The notes under the pieces: generated by a model
What the model was told of the DNA's origin: nothing
Seen by the model: the letters and a program-made list of their open reading frames with translations, nothing else
Database searches by the model: none
Shown: positions 42,481-50,016 of the stretch, in pieces
Layout: each line of letters starts with the position of its first letter
How positions within the stretch are numbered: the first letter of the stretch is position 1
Assembly (NCBI GenBank): GCA_017441385.1
Contig: JAFRXY010000038.1
Location: 1 to 64,000, forward strand
Source: Clostridia bacterium
GTDB lineage: Bacteria; Bacillota; Clostridia; Oscillospirales; Acutalibacteraceae
Length of the DNA: 64,000 bases
Direction of reading: 5' to 3'
Made by a program: the position numbers and the translations under genes

Positions 42481-43734
42481 ATGGAAATTCTTAATTCCAT
42501 ATGGGCTTCGATCCTGAGTATTCTCAACGATTCAGGGCTGCTAGGTCTTTTTGAGGGCGACGGCTGGAAAAACGCCATAATGATAGGCGTCGCCTGTTTC
42601 CTGCTCTATCTCGCCATCGGCAGGCAGTTCGAGCCGCTGCTGCTGCTGCCTATCGCTTTTGGCATGCTGCTGGTCAATCTTCCGCTTTCAGGTGTGATGG
42701 ACGTTCCGACTTCGGAATTTATTCCGCTCGCGAAGGCGTCGGCCACCGAGATCGCAAAATACGGTCAGGTGGTTCTGCCCGACGGTCAGACCTATGTTGA
42801 AGTAACCCATTCCGGCGGTCTGCTCTATTACCTCTATCTCGGCGTAAAGCTGGGTATCTATCCCCCGCTGATCTTCCTCGGCATTGGCGCAATGTCCGAT
42901 TTCGGCCCCCTGATCGCCAATCCCAAAAGCTTCATTCTCGGCGCGGCCGCACAGATAGGAATATTCTTCACATTCTGTGGCGCCATTCTGCTGGGATTCC
43001 CGTCCAATGTTGCCGGGTCCATCGCGATTATCGGCGGCGCAGACGGTCCTACGGCCATTTATGTCACGTCCAAGCTCGCGGCCAACTACCTCGGTCCCAT
43101 CGCGGTGGCCGCCTACAGCTATATGGCTCTGGTTCCCATCATTCAGCCGCCAATCATGCGGCTGCTCACCACCAAGAAGGAACGCGCTGTGGTCATGACC
43201 CAGCTTCGCACCGTTTCCAAGACCGAAAAAATCATGTTCCCCATTATCGTTACCATCGTGGTAGCCCTTCTCCTTCCCTCTGCCGCACCGCTGGTCGGTA
43301 TGCTCATGCTGGGTAACCTTATGAGGGAAAGCGGCGTGGTCAAGAGAATTTCCGACGCGGCTCAGAACGAGCTGATGAATATTGTCACGATATTCCTTGG
43401 CACCACGGTGGGAGCAACCGCCCGGGCGGAAGTATTCCTCACGGCTGAAACGCTCATGATCGTTGGGCTGGGACTTGCCGCCTTCTGTCTCGGCACCGCA
43501 TTTGGCGTCATCTTCGGTAAGCTGATGTACATATTCACAGGCGGGAAGGTCAATCCCCTGATCGGTTCGGCCGGCGTATCCGCCGTTCCGATGGCAGCCA
43601 GAGTCTCTCAAAAAGTCGGTCAGGAGGAAAATCCCTCCAACTACCTGCTCATGCACGCTTTAGGCCCGAATGTCGCGGGCGTTATCGGCTCGGCTGTCGC
43701 TGCCGGCGTGCTGCTTGCGGTTCTTGGAAAATAA
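42481..43734 (+). CDS. Sodium ion-translocating decarboxylase beta subunit (OadB/GcdB-like)
   Basis: 417 residues with about ten to eleven membrane helices. It couples decarboxylation of carboxybiotin to sodium export. Conserved family segments are MSDFGPLIANPKSFILGAAAQIGIF, SIAIIGGADGPTAIYVTSKLA (with the essential Asp region), PIIQPPIMRLLTTKKERAV and NPLIGSAGVSAVPMAARVSQKVG near the end. Standard length. The missing alpha subunit (oxaloacetate, methylmalonyl-CoA or glutaconyl-CoA type) prevents naming the substrate. Confidence 0.93.
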   Translation: MEILNSIWASILSILNDSGLLGLFEGDGWKNAIMIGVACFLLYLAIGRQFEPLLLLPIAFGMLLVNLPLSGVMDVPTSEFIPLAKASATEIAKYGQVVLPDGQTYVEVTHSGGLLYYLYLGVKLGIYPPLIFLGIGAMSDFGPLIANPKSFILGAAAQIGIFFTFCGAILLGFPSNVAGSIAIIGGADGPTAIYVTSKLAANYLGPIAVAAYSYMALVPIIQPPIMRLLTTKKERAVVMTQLRTVSKTEKIMFPIIVTIVVALLLPSAAPLVGMLMLGNLMRESGVVKRISDAAQNELMNIVTIFLGTTVGATARAEVFLTAETLMIVGLGLAAFCLGTAFGVIFGKLMYIFTGGKVNPLIGSAGVSAVPMAARVSQKVGQEENPSNYLLMHALGPNVAGVIGSAVAAGVLLAVLGK

Positions 43735-43763
43735 TCCAGCCTGACATCTTAACAAGTGTATAT

Positions 43764-43806
43764 AAAAACGCCCTGACATTCTGAATGAATGCCGGGGCGT
43801 TTTTTT
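43764..43806 (+). terminator. Bidirectional terminator between OadB and the ECF S component
   Basis: Left arm AAAAACGCCCTGACATT (43764-43780) and right arm AATGCCGGGGCGTTTTT (43788-43804) pair with G-U pairs and are followed by TTTTTTT. The left A-run allows termination on the minus strand too. Confidence 0.82.
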
Positions 43807-43832
43807 GCATGCAGTTTAATGAAATGAAAAAA

Positions 43833-44426
43833 TCACACAGATTTGATTTTGGCCTTCGTTCCCAGCTGAATCAAACGGACGATCACCGGGCTGAGAAGCA
43901 TATTGGTCACAAGCTCGAAAAGGAAATTGAATCCCACAAGCCCCACGATCATAAAGACAAACACATTGGTTCCCGCTGCCCATGTCTTGATCGTATCCAT
44001 AAAGAAGACGACCGAGCCGAGCAGGAAAATGCCCGTATTGACCACCGGGCAGGTGAACGCGGCGGCAACAACGGCGAAAGTGACGTTTTTCTTTTCCAGC
44101 GCCTTATAGACCACTCCGGCGAGGAAACCCGCCAGTGTGCCTTTGAGCAGCACGACAATAATGGTGCCTATGAAATTCGCCTGATAGAAGAGAGCCGTAT
44201 CAGCCTGGAGAAGTACCACGATGCTGAAAACGAAACCGAGCCATGCGCCTGCGGATCTCCCGTATAGCGCTGCCCCGATGACAATCGGCACGAGTACAAG
44301 CGAGATGGAAAAGGGGCCGAACTTGATGAAGCTGCCCAGATACTGCAACACAACGACAATGGCCGTGAGCAGCGCGACACCGACGAGCTTGACGATGTCA
44401 GTCTTCTTCTTTGAACCTTTGTTCAT
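43833..44426 (-). CDS. ECF transporter S component, possibly for pantothenate
   Basis: 197 residues from the ATG at 44426 (AGGAGG upstream), six hydrophobic helices. Opening KLVGVALLTAIVVVLQYLGSFIKFGPFSISLVLVPIVIGAALYG is typical for S components of energy-coupling factor vitamin transporters. Lies 127 bases downstream of coaX, the type III pantothenate kinase, which suggests pantothenate as substrate. No EcfA or EcfT gene is near, as expected for a group II system sharing a common module. Confidence 0.82.
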   Translation of the reverse strand: MNKGSKKKTDIVKLVGVALLTAIVVVLQYLGSFIKFGPFSISLVLVPIVIGAALYGRSAGAWLGFVFSIVVLLQADTALFYQANFIGTIIVVLLKGTLAGFLAGVVYKALEKKNVTFAVVAAAFTCPVVNTGIFLLGSVVFFMDTIKTWAAGTNVFVFMIVGLVGFNFLFELVTNMLLSPVIVRLIQLGTKAKIKSV

Positions 44427-44553
44427 AATAATTACCTCCTGCTGCCGTTCCGCTACAAAAAGCAAGATACAGCGCAAATTATTTATATCGAAGGCGTTGC
44501 CGCCCGCAATATCGAAGAAATGATTTTTTATGTAATTTTTCTCAATTGAAAAA

Positions 44554-45339
44554 TTAATATTTCAGCTTCCGCGGCTTTTCGTTCTTTTTGTAGAGAAGCC
44601 GGAGACCTTCCAGCACAAGATTCTCGTCCAAAATAAATTCACGTCTGCAATTGCGGACAATGTCGGGTGAAAAACCGCCGGTAGCGATAGCGGTGACCGG
44701 CATACCAAGCTCCTGCTCTATCCTGTCGAGCATGCCGTCCAACAGAGAAGCCGCGCCGAGAATCAGTCCCGAACGCATACAGTCGATGGTATTGCGCCCT
44801 ATCACCTGCTTGGGCTTATCATAACTGATCTGAGGGAGCAGCGCCGCGTTATTGACCAACGCCATGAGGGAGGTGCGGATGCCGGGGTAAATAATGCCGC
44901 CGATCATCTTTCCGTCCTTGTCCAGCACAAAGATGGTGCTGGCCGTACCGAGATCACAGACGGCATTGGGCAGCGGATATTTATGCAGAGCCGCAACAGA
45001 AGCGCAAAGCAGATCGGCGCCCAGTTCCGCTGGGTCGTTGATAGCGATATTCAGCCCTGTACGGATGCCGGGACCCACCACAAGAGGAGCAATTCCCACC
45101 ACCTTAGTAATGGCGGTGCAGATCGCATTCGTCACGGCAGGTGCGACAGAGGAAACGATAGACCCGTCAATCAGGCTGACGTCGCATTGATTCAGTGCAA
45201 AAAATCCCATCAGTTCTACAGCGTACTGGTCGCCCGTGCGGTCGGCGTCGGTTGACGTTCTTGCCGTAAAAAGCAGAGATTCGCCGTCATACACGCCGAC
45301 GGTAATGTTGGTGTTGCCTATATCAACAGCCAGAAGCAT
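44554..45339 (-). CDS. coaX: Type III pantothenate kinase
   Basis: 261 residues from the ATG at 45339, with GGGGG eight bases upstream. Catalyses pantothenate phosphorylation, the first step of coenzyme A synthesis. MLLAVDIGNTNITVGVYDG is the ASKHA phosphate-1 motif, VGPGIRTGLNI (about 102-112) and LCDLGTASTIFVLD (about 134) are CoaX-specific, with IGGIIYPGIRTSLMAL and TIDCMRSG later. Insensitive to CoA feedback in the family. Own promoter. Confidence 0.95.
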   Translation of the reverse strand: MLLAVDIGNTNITVGVYDGESLLFTARTSTDADRTGDQYAVELMGFFALNQCDVSLIDGSIVSSVAPAVTNAICTAITKVVGIAPLVVGPGIRTGLNIAINDPAELGADLLCASVAALHKYPLPNAVCDLGTASTIFVLDKDGKMIGGIIYPGIRTSLMALVNNAALLPQISYDKPKQVIGRNTIDCMRSGLILGAASLLDGMLDRIEQELGMPVTAIATGGFSPDIVRNCRREFILDENLVLEGLRLLYKKNEKPRKLKY

Positions 45340-45396
45340 ACGCATATCCCCCTTTCGGTAAAACCAAGTAATTGACAAACTATTAACAATAGTCTT

Positions 45397-45425
45397 ATTT
45401 TACACAGCAATATGCGGCTTGTCAA
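45397..45425 (-). promoter_or_regulatory. Promoter of coaX
   Basis: Minus strand TTGACA (45420-45425) and TAAAAT (45397-45402) with a 17-base spacer. Located in the 110-base gap after the HAD gene; no terminator was recognised for the latter. Confidence 0.8.
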
Positions 45426-45448
45426 TACGAAATTGAAAAAATCATCAT

Positions 45449-46117
45449 TCACGAAAAATCAAAGTAACGATCAATCAGAATTCTGGAAACATTGCCGGTA
45501 TCGTAGGCAATAAACTCCGCGCCGGCTTCCATCAGCTCCATGCGGGTTCCGAAACCGTATGTCACACCGATGGAATGCACGCCGGTTTTCGCTGCGCCTA
45601 TCATATCATAGCTCCTGTCCCCCACCATATAGGCACGGGATTTATCTGTAAAGCGGGATTGCTTTAAGCATTCTTCGATTAATTCCACCTTATCGCTCAT
45701 ACTCCCGTCCAGATTGGAACCGCAGATAACGTCAAAATAGGGCAAAATCCCCGTAAAATCAAGGATTTTGTGAGCCATGACATAGGGCTTTGCGCTTGCC
45801 AGACATACTATAAATCCATTTTGCTTTACAGTGTCAAGCATGTTTTCCACACCGTCATACATCTTTAATCGGTAAATGCCTTCGCTGCCGTAGAGGTCGC
45901 GGTATATCTTCACCGCCGTCAGCAAATCCTCCCCTTCCAGTCCGAAGAACCGGTGGTAGCTGTCATAGAGCGAAGGGCCGATCACTTTGTCAAGCTCGCT
46001 GTCGTTCTCGACTTCGATGCCGAAATGCTCCAGCCCCTTGCGGTAGCTCATTTTGATTCCCTCGGAGGAATCAAACAGGGTACCGTCCAGATCAAACATC
46101 ACACAGCCGTTGTTCAT
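45449..46117 (-). CDS. HAD-superfamily hydrolase (phosphoglycolate phosphatase-like)
   Basis: 222 residues. HAD motif I is FDLDGTLFDSSEG (about 8-20) and motif II is VCLASAKP (the T/S). Motif III and IV are carried by the lysine in SNLDGSMSDKVE and YMVGDRSYDMIGAAKTG. A C1-type cap follows motif I. Specificity cannot be assigned. Its ATG overlaps the thioesterase stop by four bases (ATGA). Confidence 0.88.
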   Translation of the reverse strand: MNNGCVMFDLDGTLFDSSEGIKMSYRKGLEHFGIEVENDSELDKVIGPSLYDSYHRFFGLEGEDLLTAVKIYRDLYGSEGIYRLKMYDGVENMLDTVKQNGFIVCLASAKPYVMAHKILDFTGILPYFDVICGSNLDGSMSDKVELIEECLKQSRFTDKSRAYMVGDRSYDMIGAAKTGVHSIGVTYGFGTRMELMEAGAEFIAYDTGNVSRILIDRYFDFS

Positions 46118-46509
46118 TGACGAATTCCTCCCCTTTTCTTTGCCTTTTGATTGAATTTTTCCAGCGGCACGGTGATCCGCTGGTGCGTCGCTTCTCCGAT
46201 CATGCCCCTGTCGTCGCTGGCGGTGATCTCGAAATAAAACTGCCCTTCTGAATGTTCCAGGAGAGTAGCCGTCGCGGTGACTTCCTTGCCGCGCACAGTG
46301 GGAGCAACGTGGGTGGTATTGAGCAGCACACCTACAGTGGTGAAGCCTTCCGGAATGTGCCGGTCGCAGAGCCGCTTGGCAGCCCGTTCCATCAGGGCAA
46401 CCATCATGCCGATGGCATAGGTTTCGGTGTCACCGCAGCCCATGCTGCTTTCCAGCATTTCCTCTGTGACAACACAGGAGGCCGTGTTTGTTTCCAAATC
46501 AATTTCCAA
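46114..46509 (-). CDS. FlK-like hotdog thioesterase
   Basis: 131 residues from a TTG at 46509, chosen because GAGGTGA precedes it by seven bases and because a longer frame would cut through the end of ribF. Hotdog fold of the fluoroacetyl-CoA thioesterase-like family: CGDTETYAIGMMVALMERAA holds the Thr/Glu positions and LLNTTHVAPTVRGKEV holds the His of the FlK triad. Cleavage of fluoroacetyl-CoA is specific to a few species, so a general acyl-CoA thioesterase or housekeeping detoxification is more likely here. Confidence 0.8.
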   Translation of the reverse strand: MEIDLETNTASCVVTEEMLESSMGCGDTETYAIGMMVALMERAAKRLCDRHIPEGFTTVGVLLNTTHVAPTVRGKEVTATATLLEHSEGQFYFEITASDDRGMIGEATHQRITVPLEKFNQKAKKRGGIRQ

Positions 46510-46520
46510 TTTGTCACCTC

Positions 46521-47426
46521 TTATTTCAGATAATCTCGTGTCAAGCCGACAGACTTTATGCTGTCGCTGTGAATGGCCTGCTTTAACGCATCGATGGAAG
46601 GGAACTTGCATTCCCTCCGCATGAAGCTCACCAGACTTACCCTGACAAACCGACCGTAAAGATCGCCGTTATAGCCTATGATCCATGTTTCACTGAGCGG
46701 CGCTTCCGCGCCGACGGTCGGCTTTACCCCGATATTGGTAACCGAAGGATATCTGACGCCTTCCACTTCCGTCACCGAGGCGTAGACTCCGTAGGCGGGA
46801 ATCAGAAAGTCCGCCGGAAAAACCTGATTGATGGTGGGCGTTCCCAGCCGCCTGCCCAGCTTGCGCCCGTTCACCACTTCCAACCGGTAGCTGAACAGCC
46901 GTCCCAGCATTTTCGCCGCGGTCTGCACGTCGCCAGCGCCGAGAGCCGCGCGGATACGGGAGGAAGAAACCGGTTCGTCGCCGTATAGAACCGACGGCAC
47001 GACAACGCAGCCTATTCCCTGCTCCTCGCAAAGCCTGCGCAGCATGCCGCTGTCGCCTGCCGCGTATTTCCCGAACCGGTAATTCTCTCCGCAGGCCAGC
47101 AGCCGCGCGTCCAGCTTTCCGATCAGAATTTTGCGGAAAAAGGCTTCAGGAGAATAATCCCTGACGCTGTCAAAGGCAGGAAGAATCAGCGCTTCAATCC
47201 CCATCTCAGAAAGAATGTCGCATTTGTCCTCATAGGACGCAATCAATTCCGCGCCTTTCTTGAAAGCCGGAGCGTCAGAAAAGGAGAAAACCGCTTGATC
47301 CAGCGTTTCACAGTCGGGCTGCCGCAGCGCTTTGATGACCGCCTGATGTCCGATGTGTATGCCGTCGAAGCAGCCGAGAGCAATGGCAGTGGATTTTAAT
47401 TCCGGTATTCGGTTGTAAATATTCAT
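46521..47426 (-). CDS. ribF: Bifunctional riboflavin kinase / FAD synthetase
   Basis: 301 residues. N-terminal adenylyltransferase domain with ALGCFDGIHIGHQAVI (about 17-32) and VVVPSVLYGDEPVSSSRIRAALGAGD, then the riboflavin kinase domain with GRRLGTPTINQVFPADFLIPAYGVYAS and TNIGVKPTVG. Makes FMN and FAD. Located between truB and the thioesterase gene as in many Firmicutes; no FMN riboswitch is seen. Confidence 0.96.
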   Translation of the reverse strand: MNIYNRIPELKSTAIALGCFDGIHIGHQAVIKALRQPDCETLDQAVFSFSDAPAFKKGAELIASYEDKCDILSEMGIEALILPAFDSVRDYSPEAFFRKILIGKLDARLLACGENYRFGKYAAGDSGMLRRLCEEQGIGCVVVPSVLYGDEPVSSSRIRAALGAGDVQTAAKMLGRLFSYRLEVVNGRKLGRRLGTPTINQVFPADFLIPAYGVYASVTEVEGVRYPSVTNIGVKPTVGAEAPLSETWIIGYNGDLYGRFVRVSLVSFMRRECKFPSIDALKQAIHSDSIKSVGLTRDYLK

Positions 47427-47447
47427 TGATTGTTGCCCCCGAATCCG

Positions 47448-48401
47448 TCAGAATCTTTTGCACACTCTCAGCTCGTCGGTCTTTTTGACTCCCAGTCCGA
47501 GGAAGGCATTATCCTCGCTGGAATAAACGCGGTAAAGGGAATCCTGCGGGTATTTTTCATCATTCAGCCGTTCCTGCTGACGGACGCCGCCGATAACGGG
47601 CGGTTGCAGCCGTTCCAGCGCCAGCGTCGCTCCATTGCAGAATCGCACCGCCTGATTACCTGAAATGTAGAGTGCCGGATACGGTTCGAAAATCCGATCG
47701 ACGGGAATCAAATGGTCTTCCAACCCCCCATTGTCCTTGTATTTCTGCGCTTGCGCAAGGGTCATACATCGCTCGATGGAAATGCCCGAAGCCTCGGTGC
47801 GCCGGAGGGATGTCAGTACGGCGCCGCAGCCAAGCGCTTTGCCGATATCGTCGATCAGGGTGCGGATATAGGTTCCTTTGGAGCAGGAAACGGTCAGAAC
47901 GCCCGAGGCGCTTTCCGGGTCGTAGCTGTCCAGCGTCAGTCGGTAGACCGTTACCAAACGCGCCTCGCGCTCCACTTCCACTCCTTCCCGCGCCAGATCG
48001 TACAGCTTCTTGCCTCCGACCGACACGGCAGAATACATTGGAGGCACCTGCATGATCTCCCCCCGGAAGGCTTCCAATGCCTCCCGCAAGGCTGATTCCG
48101 GAACAACGGGCTTGCATTCCGTGAGGACGCTGCCGGTAATGTCGAGGGTATCGGTGGTCATTCCCAGCCTGAAGCAGGCGACATAGGTCTTGTCATGAGA
48201 CGGAATCAGATCCAGCGCACGCGTCGCAGAACCGATCAATATTGGCAGCACACCGGTTGCCATAGGATCCAGCGTGCCGGAATGTCCCACCTTCTTGGTG
48301 TGCAGCATACCTCTGACCACCGCGCAGACGTCCATAGATGTAAAGCCGGAAGGCTTGTCAAGCAGTAATATTCCGTTTAGGGCGTTGTTTTGCCAACCCA
48401 T
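47448..48401 (-). CDS. truB: tRNA pseudouridine(55) synthase TruB
   Basis: 317 residues. Isomerises U55 in the T-loop of tRNA. GILLLDKPSGFTSMDVC and the catalytic GHSGTLDPMATGVLPILIGSATR (Asp near 46) are present, then KTYVACFRLGMTTDTLDITG and the insert with PPMYSAVSVGGKKLYDLAREGVEV. The C-terminal part is longer than minimal TruB and includes a PUA-like region. Follows the DHH gene by 84 bases without a clear promoter. Confidence 0.96.
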   Translation of the reverse strand: MGWQNNALNGILLLDKPSGFTSMDVCAVVRGMLHTKKVGHSGTLDPMATGVLPILIGSATRALDLIPSHDKTYVACFRLGMTTDTLDITGSVLTECKPVVPESALREALEAFRGEIMQVPPMYSAVSVGGKKLYDLAREGVEVEREARLVTVYRLTLDSYDPESASGVLTVSCSKGTYIRTLIDDIGKALGCGAVLTSLRRTEASGISIERCMTLAQAQKYKDNGGLEDHLIPVDRIFEPYPALYISGNQAVRFCNGATLALERLQPPVIGGVRQQERLNDEKYPQDSLYRVYSSEDNAFLGLGVKKTDELRVCKRF

Positions 48402-48485
48402 TTGTCTTTTTCACTCCGAATATATGTAAAGTTAGTTAGCTTTTCAGTTTATTGGCATGTATAGTTATTCACTTTACACGCCAAA

Positions 48486-49499
48486 TTACTTTAACATCTC
48501 GCTCACCGCGGTTACAAGCTGCTTTTTGGCGTCCTCATAGCTCTCGGTGAATTTGCATCCGGCAGCCGCCTTGTGTCCGCCGCCTCCGAATTTCCCGCAG
48601 AGGTCGCTGGCGTTCAGCTTGTCGCTTGAACGGATTGAAATCTTCCAGCCATCGGAAATCTGGCGCATGGTGATACCGCATTCCACACCGGCAATGCTTC
48701 TGGGAATGTTGGAAATGCCGTCGAGATCTTCGGGGGACGCGTTGGTCTGTTCTATCATTTCGGTTGTGACCGTCACAATGGCGCACTGATTATCACAGCA
48801 GTATTCCAGCGTGTCGAGGGCCTGCTTTTTCAGTTCGAGCTGCGCCTGACTGACCTCGTCAAGCAGCTTGAAATTGATGCCCGCGCAATCGACGCCGTAC
48901 TTCATCAGTTCCACCGCGATCAGATGGGTACGCGGCGTGACGCTGCCGTATTTGAAGCAGCCGGTGTCGGTGGAAATCGCCGCGAAAAGGCAGGAAGCGA
49001 TACCCTTGTCCATTTCCACCCCCATAGCACAGAGAAGCAGCCAGATGATTTCGGCGGTCGCGGCGGCTTTGGTGTCCACGAATTTGACAGGCGCCTCGAC
49101 GTTGTTTCTGAGATGATGGTCGATACAAACCTCGATCTTCTTTTCGTATTCTTCCGCGAGGGAACCTAGCAGGTGGGGGCCGGCAATGTCCACTGTCACA
49201 AAATGCTCCGGTTCGAAGGACTGATCCTCCATGCCTTCGCTCATAAAGGCATACTTCCCGGGAATTTCGTCGGCACACCTGACAGTCACTTTTTTGCAAA
49301 GGGAACGCATGCCCCTGCACAGCGCGAAGGCGCATCCGAGGGTGTCTCCGTCGGGCGAACGGTGGGAAAGAATCAGCACATTGTCCATTTTCAGCAGCGC
49401 TTTGGCGGTTTTGACAACCTGCTTTGTGTAGTCCTTGTCGGCTCCTCCGCAGAGCTTTAACGCGTTCTCGGTTCTTTTTTTGATTGACGCCATGATCAT
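48486..49499 (-). CDS. nrnA: DHH/DHHA1 phosphoesterase, NrnA-like
   Basis: 337 residues. Bifunctional oligoribonuclease and pAp phosphatase family. DHH motifs: ILSHRSPDGDTLGCAFALCRGMR (about 43-65), VTVDIAGPHLLG, VCIDHHLRNN (the DHH) and ISTDTGCFKYGS. The DHHA1 C-terminus ends with KFGGGGHKAAAGCKF. Usually placed between rbfA and truB, as here. It has its own promoter 30 bases upstream, so is not only a downstream gene of infB-rbfA. Confidence 0.93.
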   Translation of the reverse strand: MIMASIKKRTENALKLCGGADKDYTKQVVKTAKALLKMDNVLILSHRSPDGDTLGCAFALCRGMRSLCKKVTVRCADEIPGKYAFMSEGMEDQSFEPEHFVTVDIAGPHLLGSLAEEYEKKIEVCIDHHLRNNVEAPVKFVDTKAAATAEIIWLLLCAMGVEMDKGIASCLFAAISTDTGCFKYGSVTPRTHLIAVELMKYGVDCAGINFKLLDEVSQAQLELKKQALDTLEYCCDNQCAIVTVTTEMIEQTNASPEDLDGISNIPRSIAGVECGITMRQISDGWKISIRSSDKLNASDLCGKFGGGGHKAAAGCKFTESYEDAKKQLVTAVSEMLK

Positions 49500-49528
49500 T
49501 CACTCTCCTGTTTTGGTTGGATAACTAC

Positions 49529-49557
49529 ATTATAGCACATTGGACTTTCCGGTACAA
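49529..49557 (-). promoter_or_regulatory. Promoter of nrnA-truB-ribF
   Basis: Minus strand TTGTAC (49552-49557), 17-base spacer, TATAAT (49529-49534) with TGC before it (extended -10). It overlaps an 11-bp inverted repeat CATTGGACTTT/AAAGTCCAATG (49538-49548 and 49564-49574), which could be an operator or the remains of a terminator of rbfA. Confidence 0.75.
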
Positions 49558-49599
49558 GTCCGAAAAGTCCAATGATTGAAATTATTTATGATTTCCGGT

Positions 49600-49989
49600 T
49601 TATTCTTCCCCGTCGAACGGCTCTTCCCCCTGCGTTTCATCGTCGTGAGAAATATGCAGTCCTTTGAGAATTCTGTTTATCTCCGCGCTGTAGGCGATGG
49701 AATTATCCGCCACAAATCTCAGCTCCGGCACATGGCGCAGCTTCAGGGCGGAACCCAGCTCGCGGCGGATATAGCCCTGCGCAGATTTCAGACCCTTGAC
49801 CGATTCCTTTGTCTTTTCCTCGCCCTCGATGGTGCTGACGTGGATATCGGCGTAGGAGAGATCGTTTGTCACATCGACCCTGAGCACGGTGATCATGCCG
49901 CTGATTCTGGGGTCTTTGAGCGTTCTGAATATCGCCGAAAGCTCACGCTTTATGTCCTCGCTTATGCGGTCGATTCTGTGTCCTGACAT
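49600..49989 (-). CDS. rbfA: Ribosome-binding factor A
   Basis: 129 residues. Acts in 16S rRNA 5' end maturation and 30S assembly. RIDRISEDIKRELSAIFRTLKDPRISGMITVLRVDVTNDLSYADIHVS is the typical KH-like start, and QGYIRRELGSALKLRHVPELRFVADNS closes the fold. A short acidic tail (DDETQGEEPFDGEE) follows. 27 bases after infB. Confidence 0.96.
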   Translation of the reverse strand: MSGHRIDRISEDIKRELSAIFRTLKDPRISGMITVLRVDVTNDLSYADIHVSTIEGEEKTKESVKGLKSAQGYIRRELGSALKLRHVPELRFVADNSIAYSAEINRILKGLHISHDDETQGEEPFDGEE

Positions 49990-50016
49990 GTATCAATAAC
50001 CTCCCGCTGATGGTGC

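Noticed and set aside
46114-46611. Longer thioesterase starting at 46611
   Set aside because: The extra 34 residues overlap the end of ribF, have no homology and lack a ribosome binding site; TTG at 46509 has one.
49538-49574. Rho-independent terminator after rbfA
   Set aside because: There is an 11-bp stem but no T-run, and it overlaps a good promoter; treated as a possible operator.
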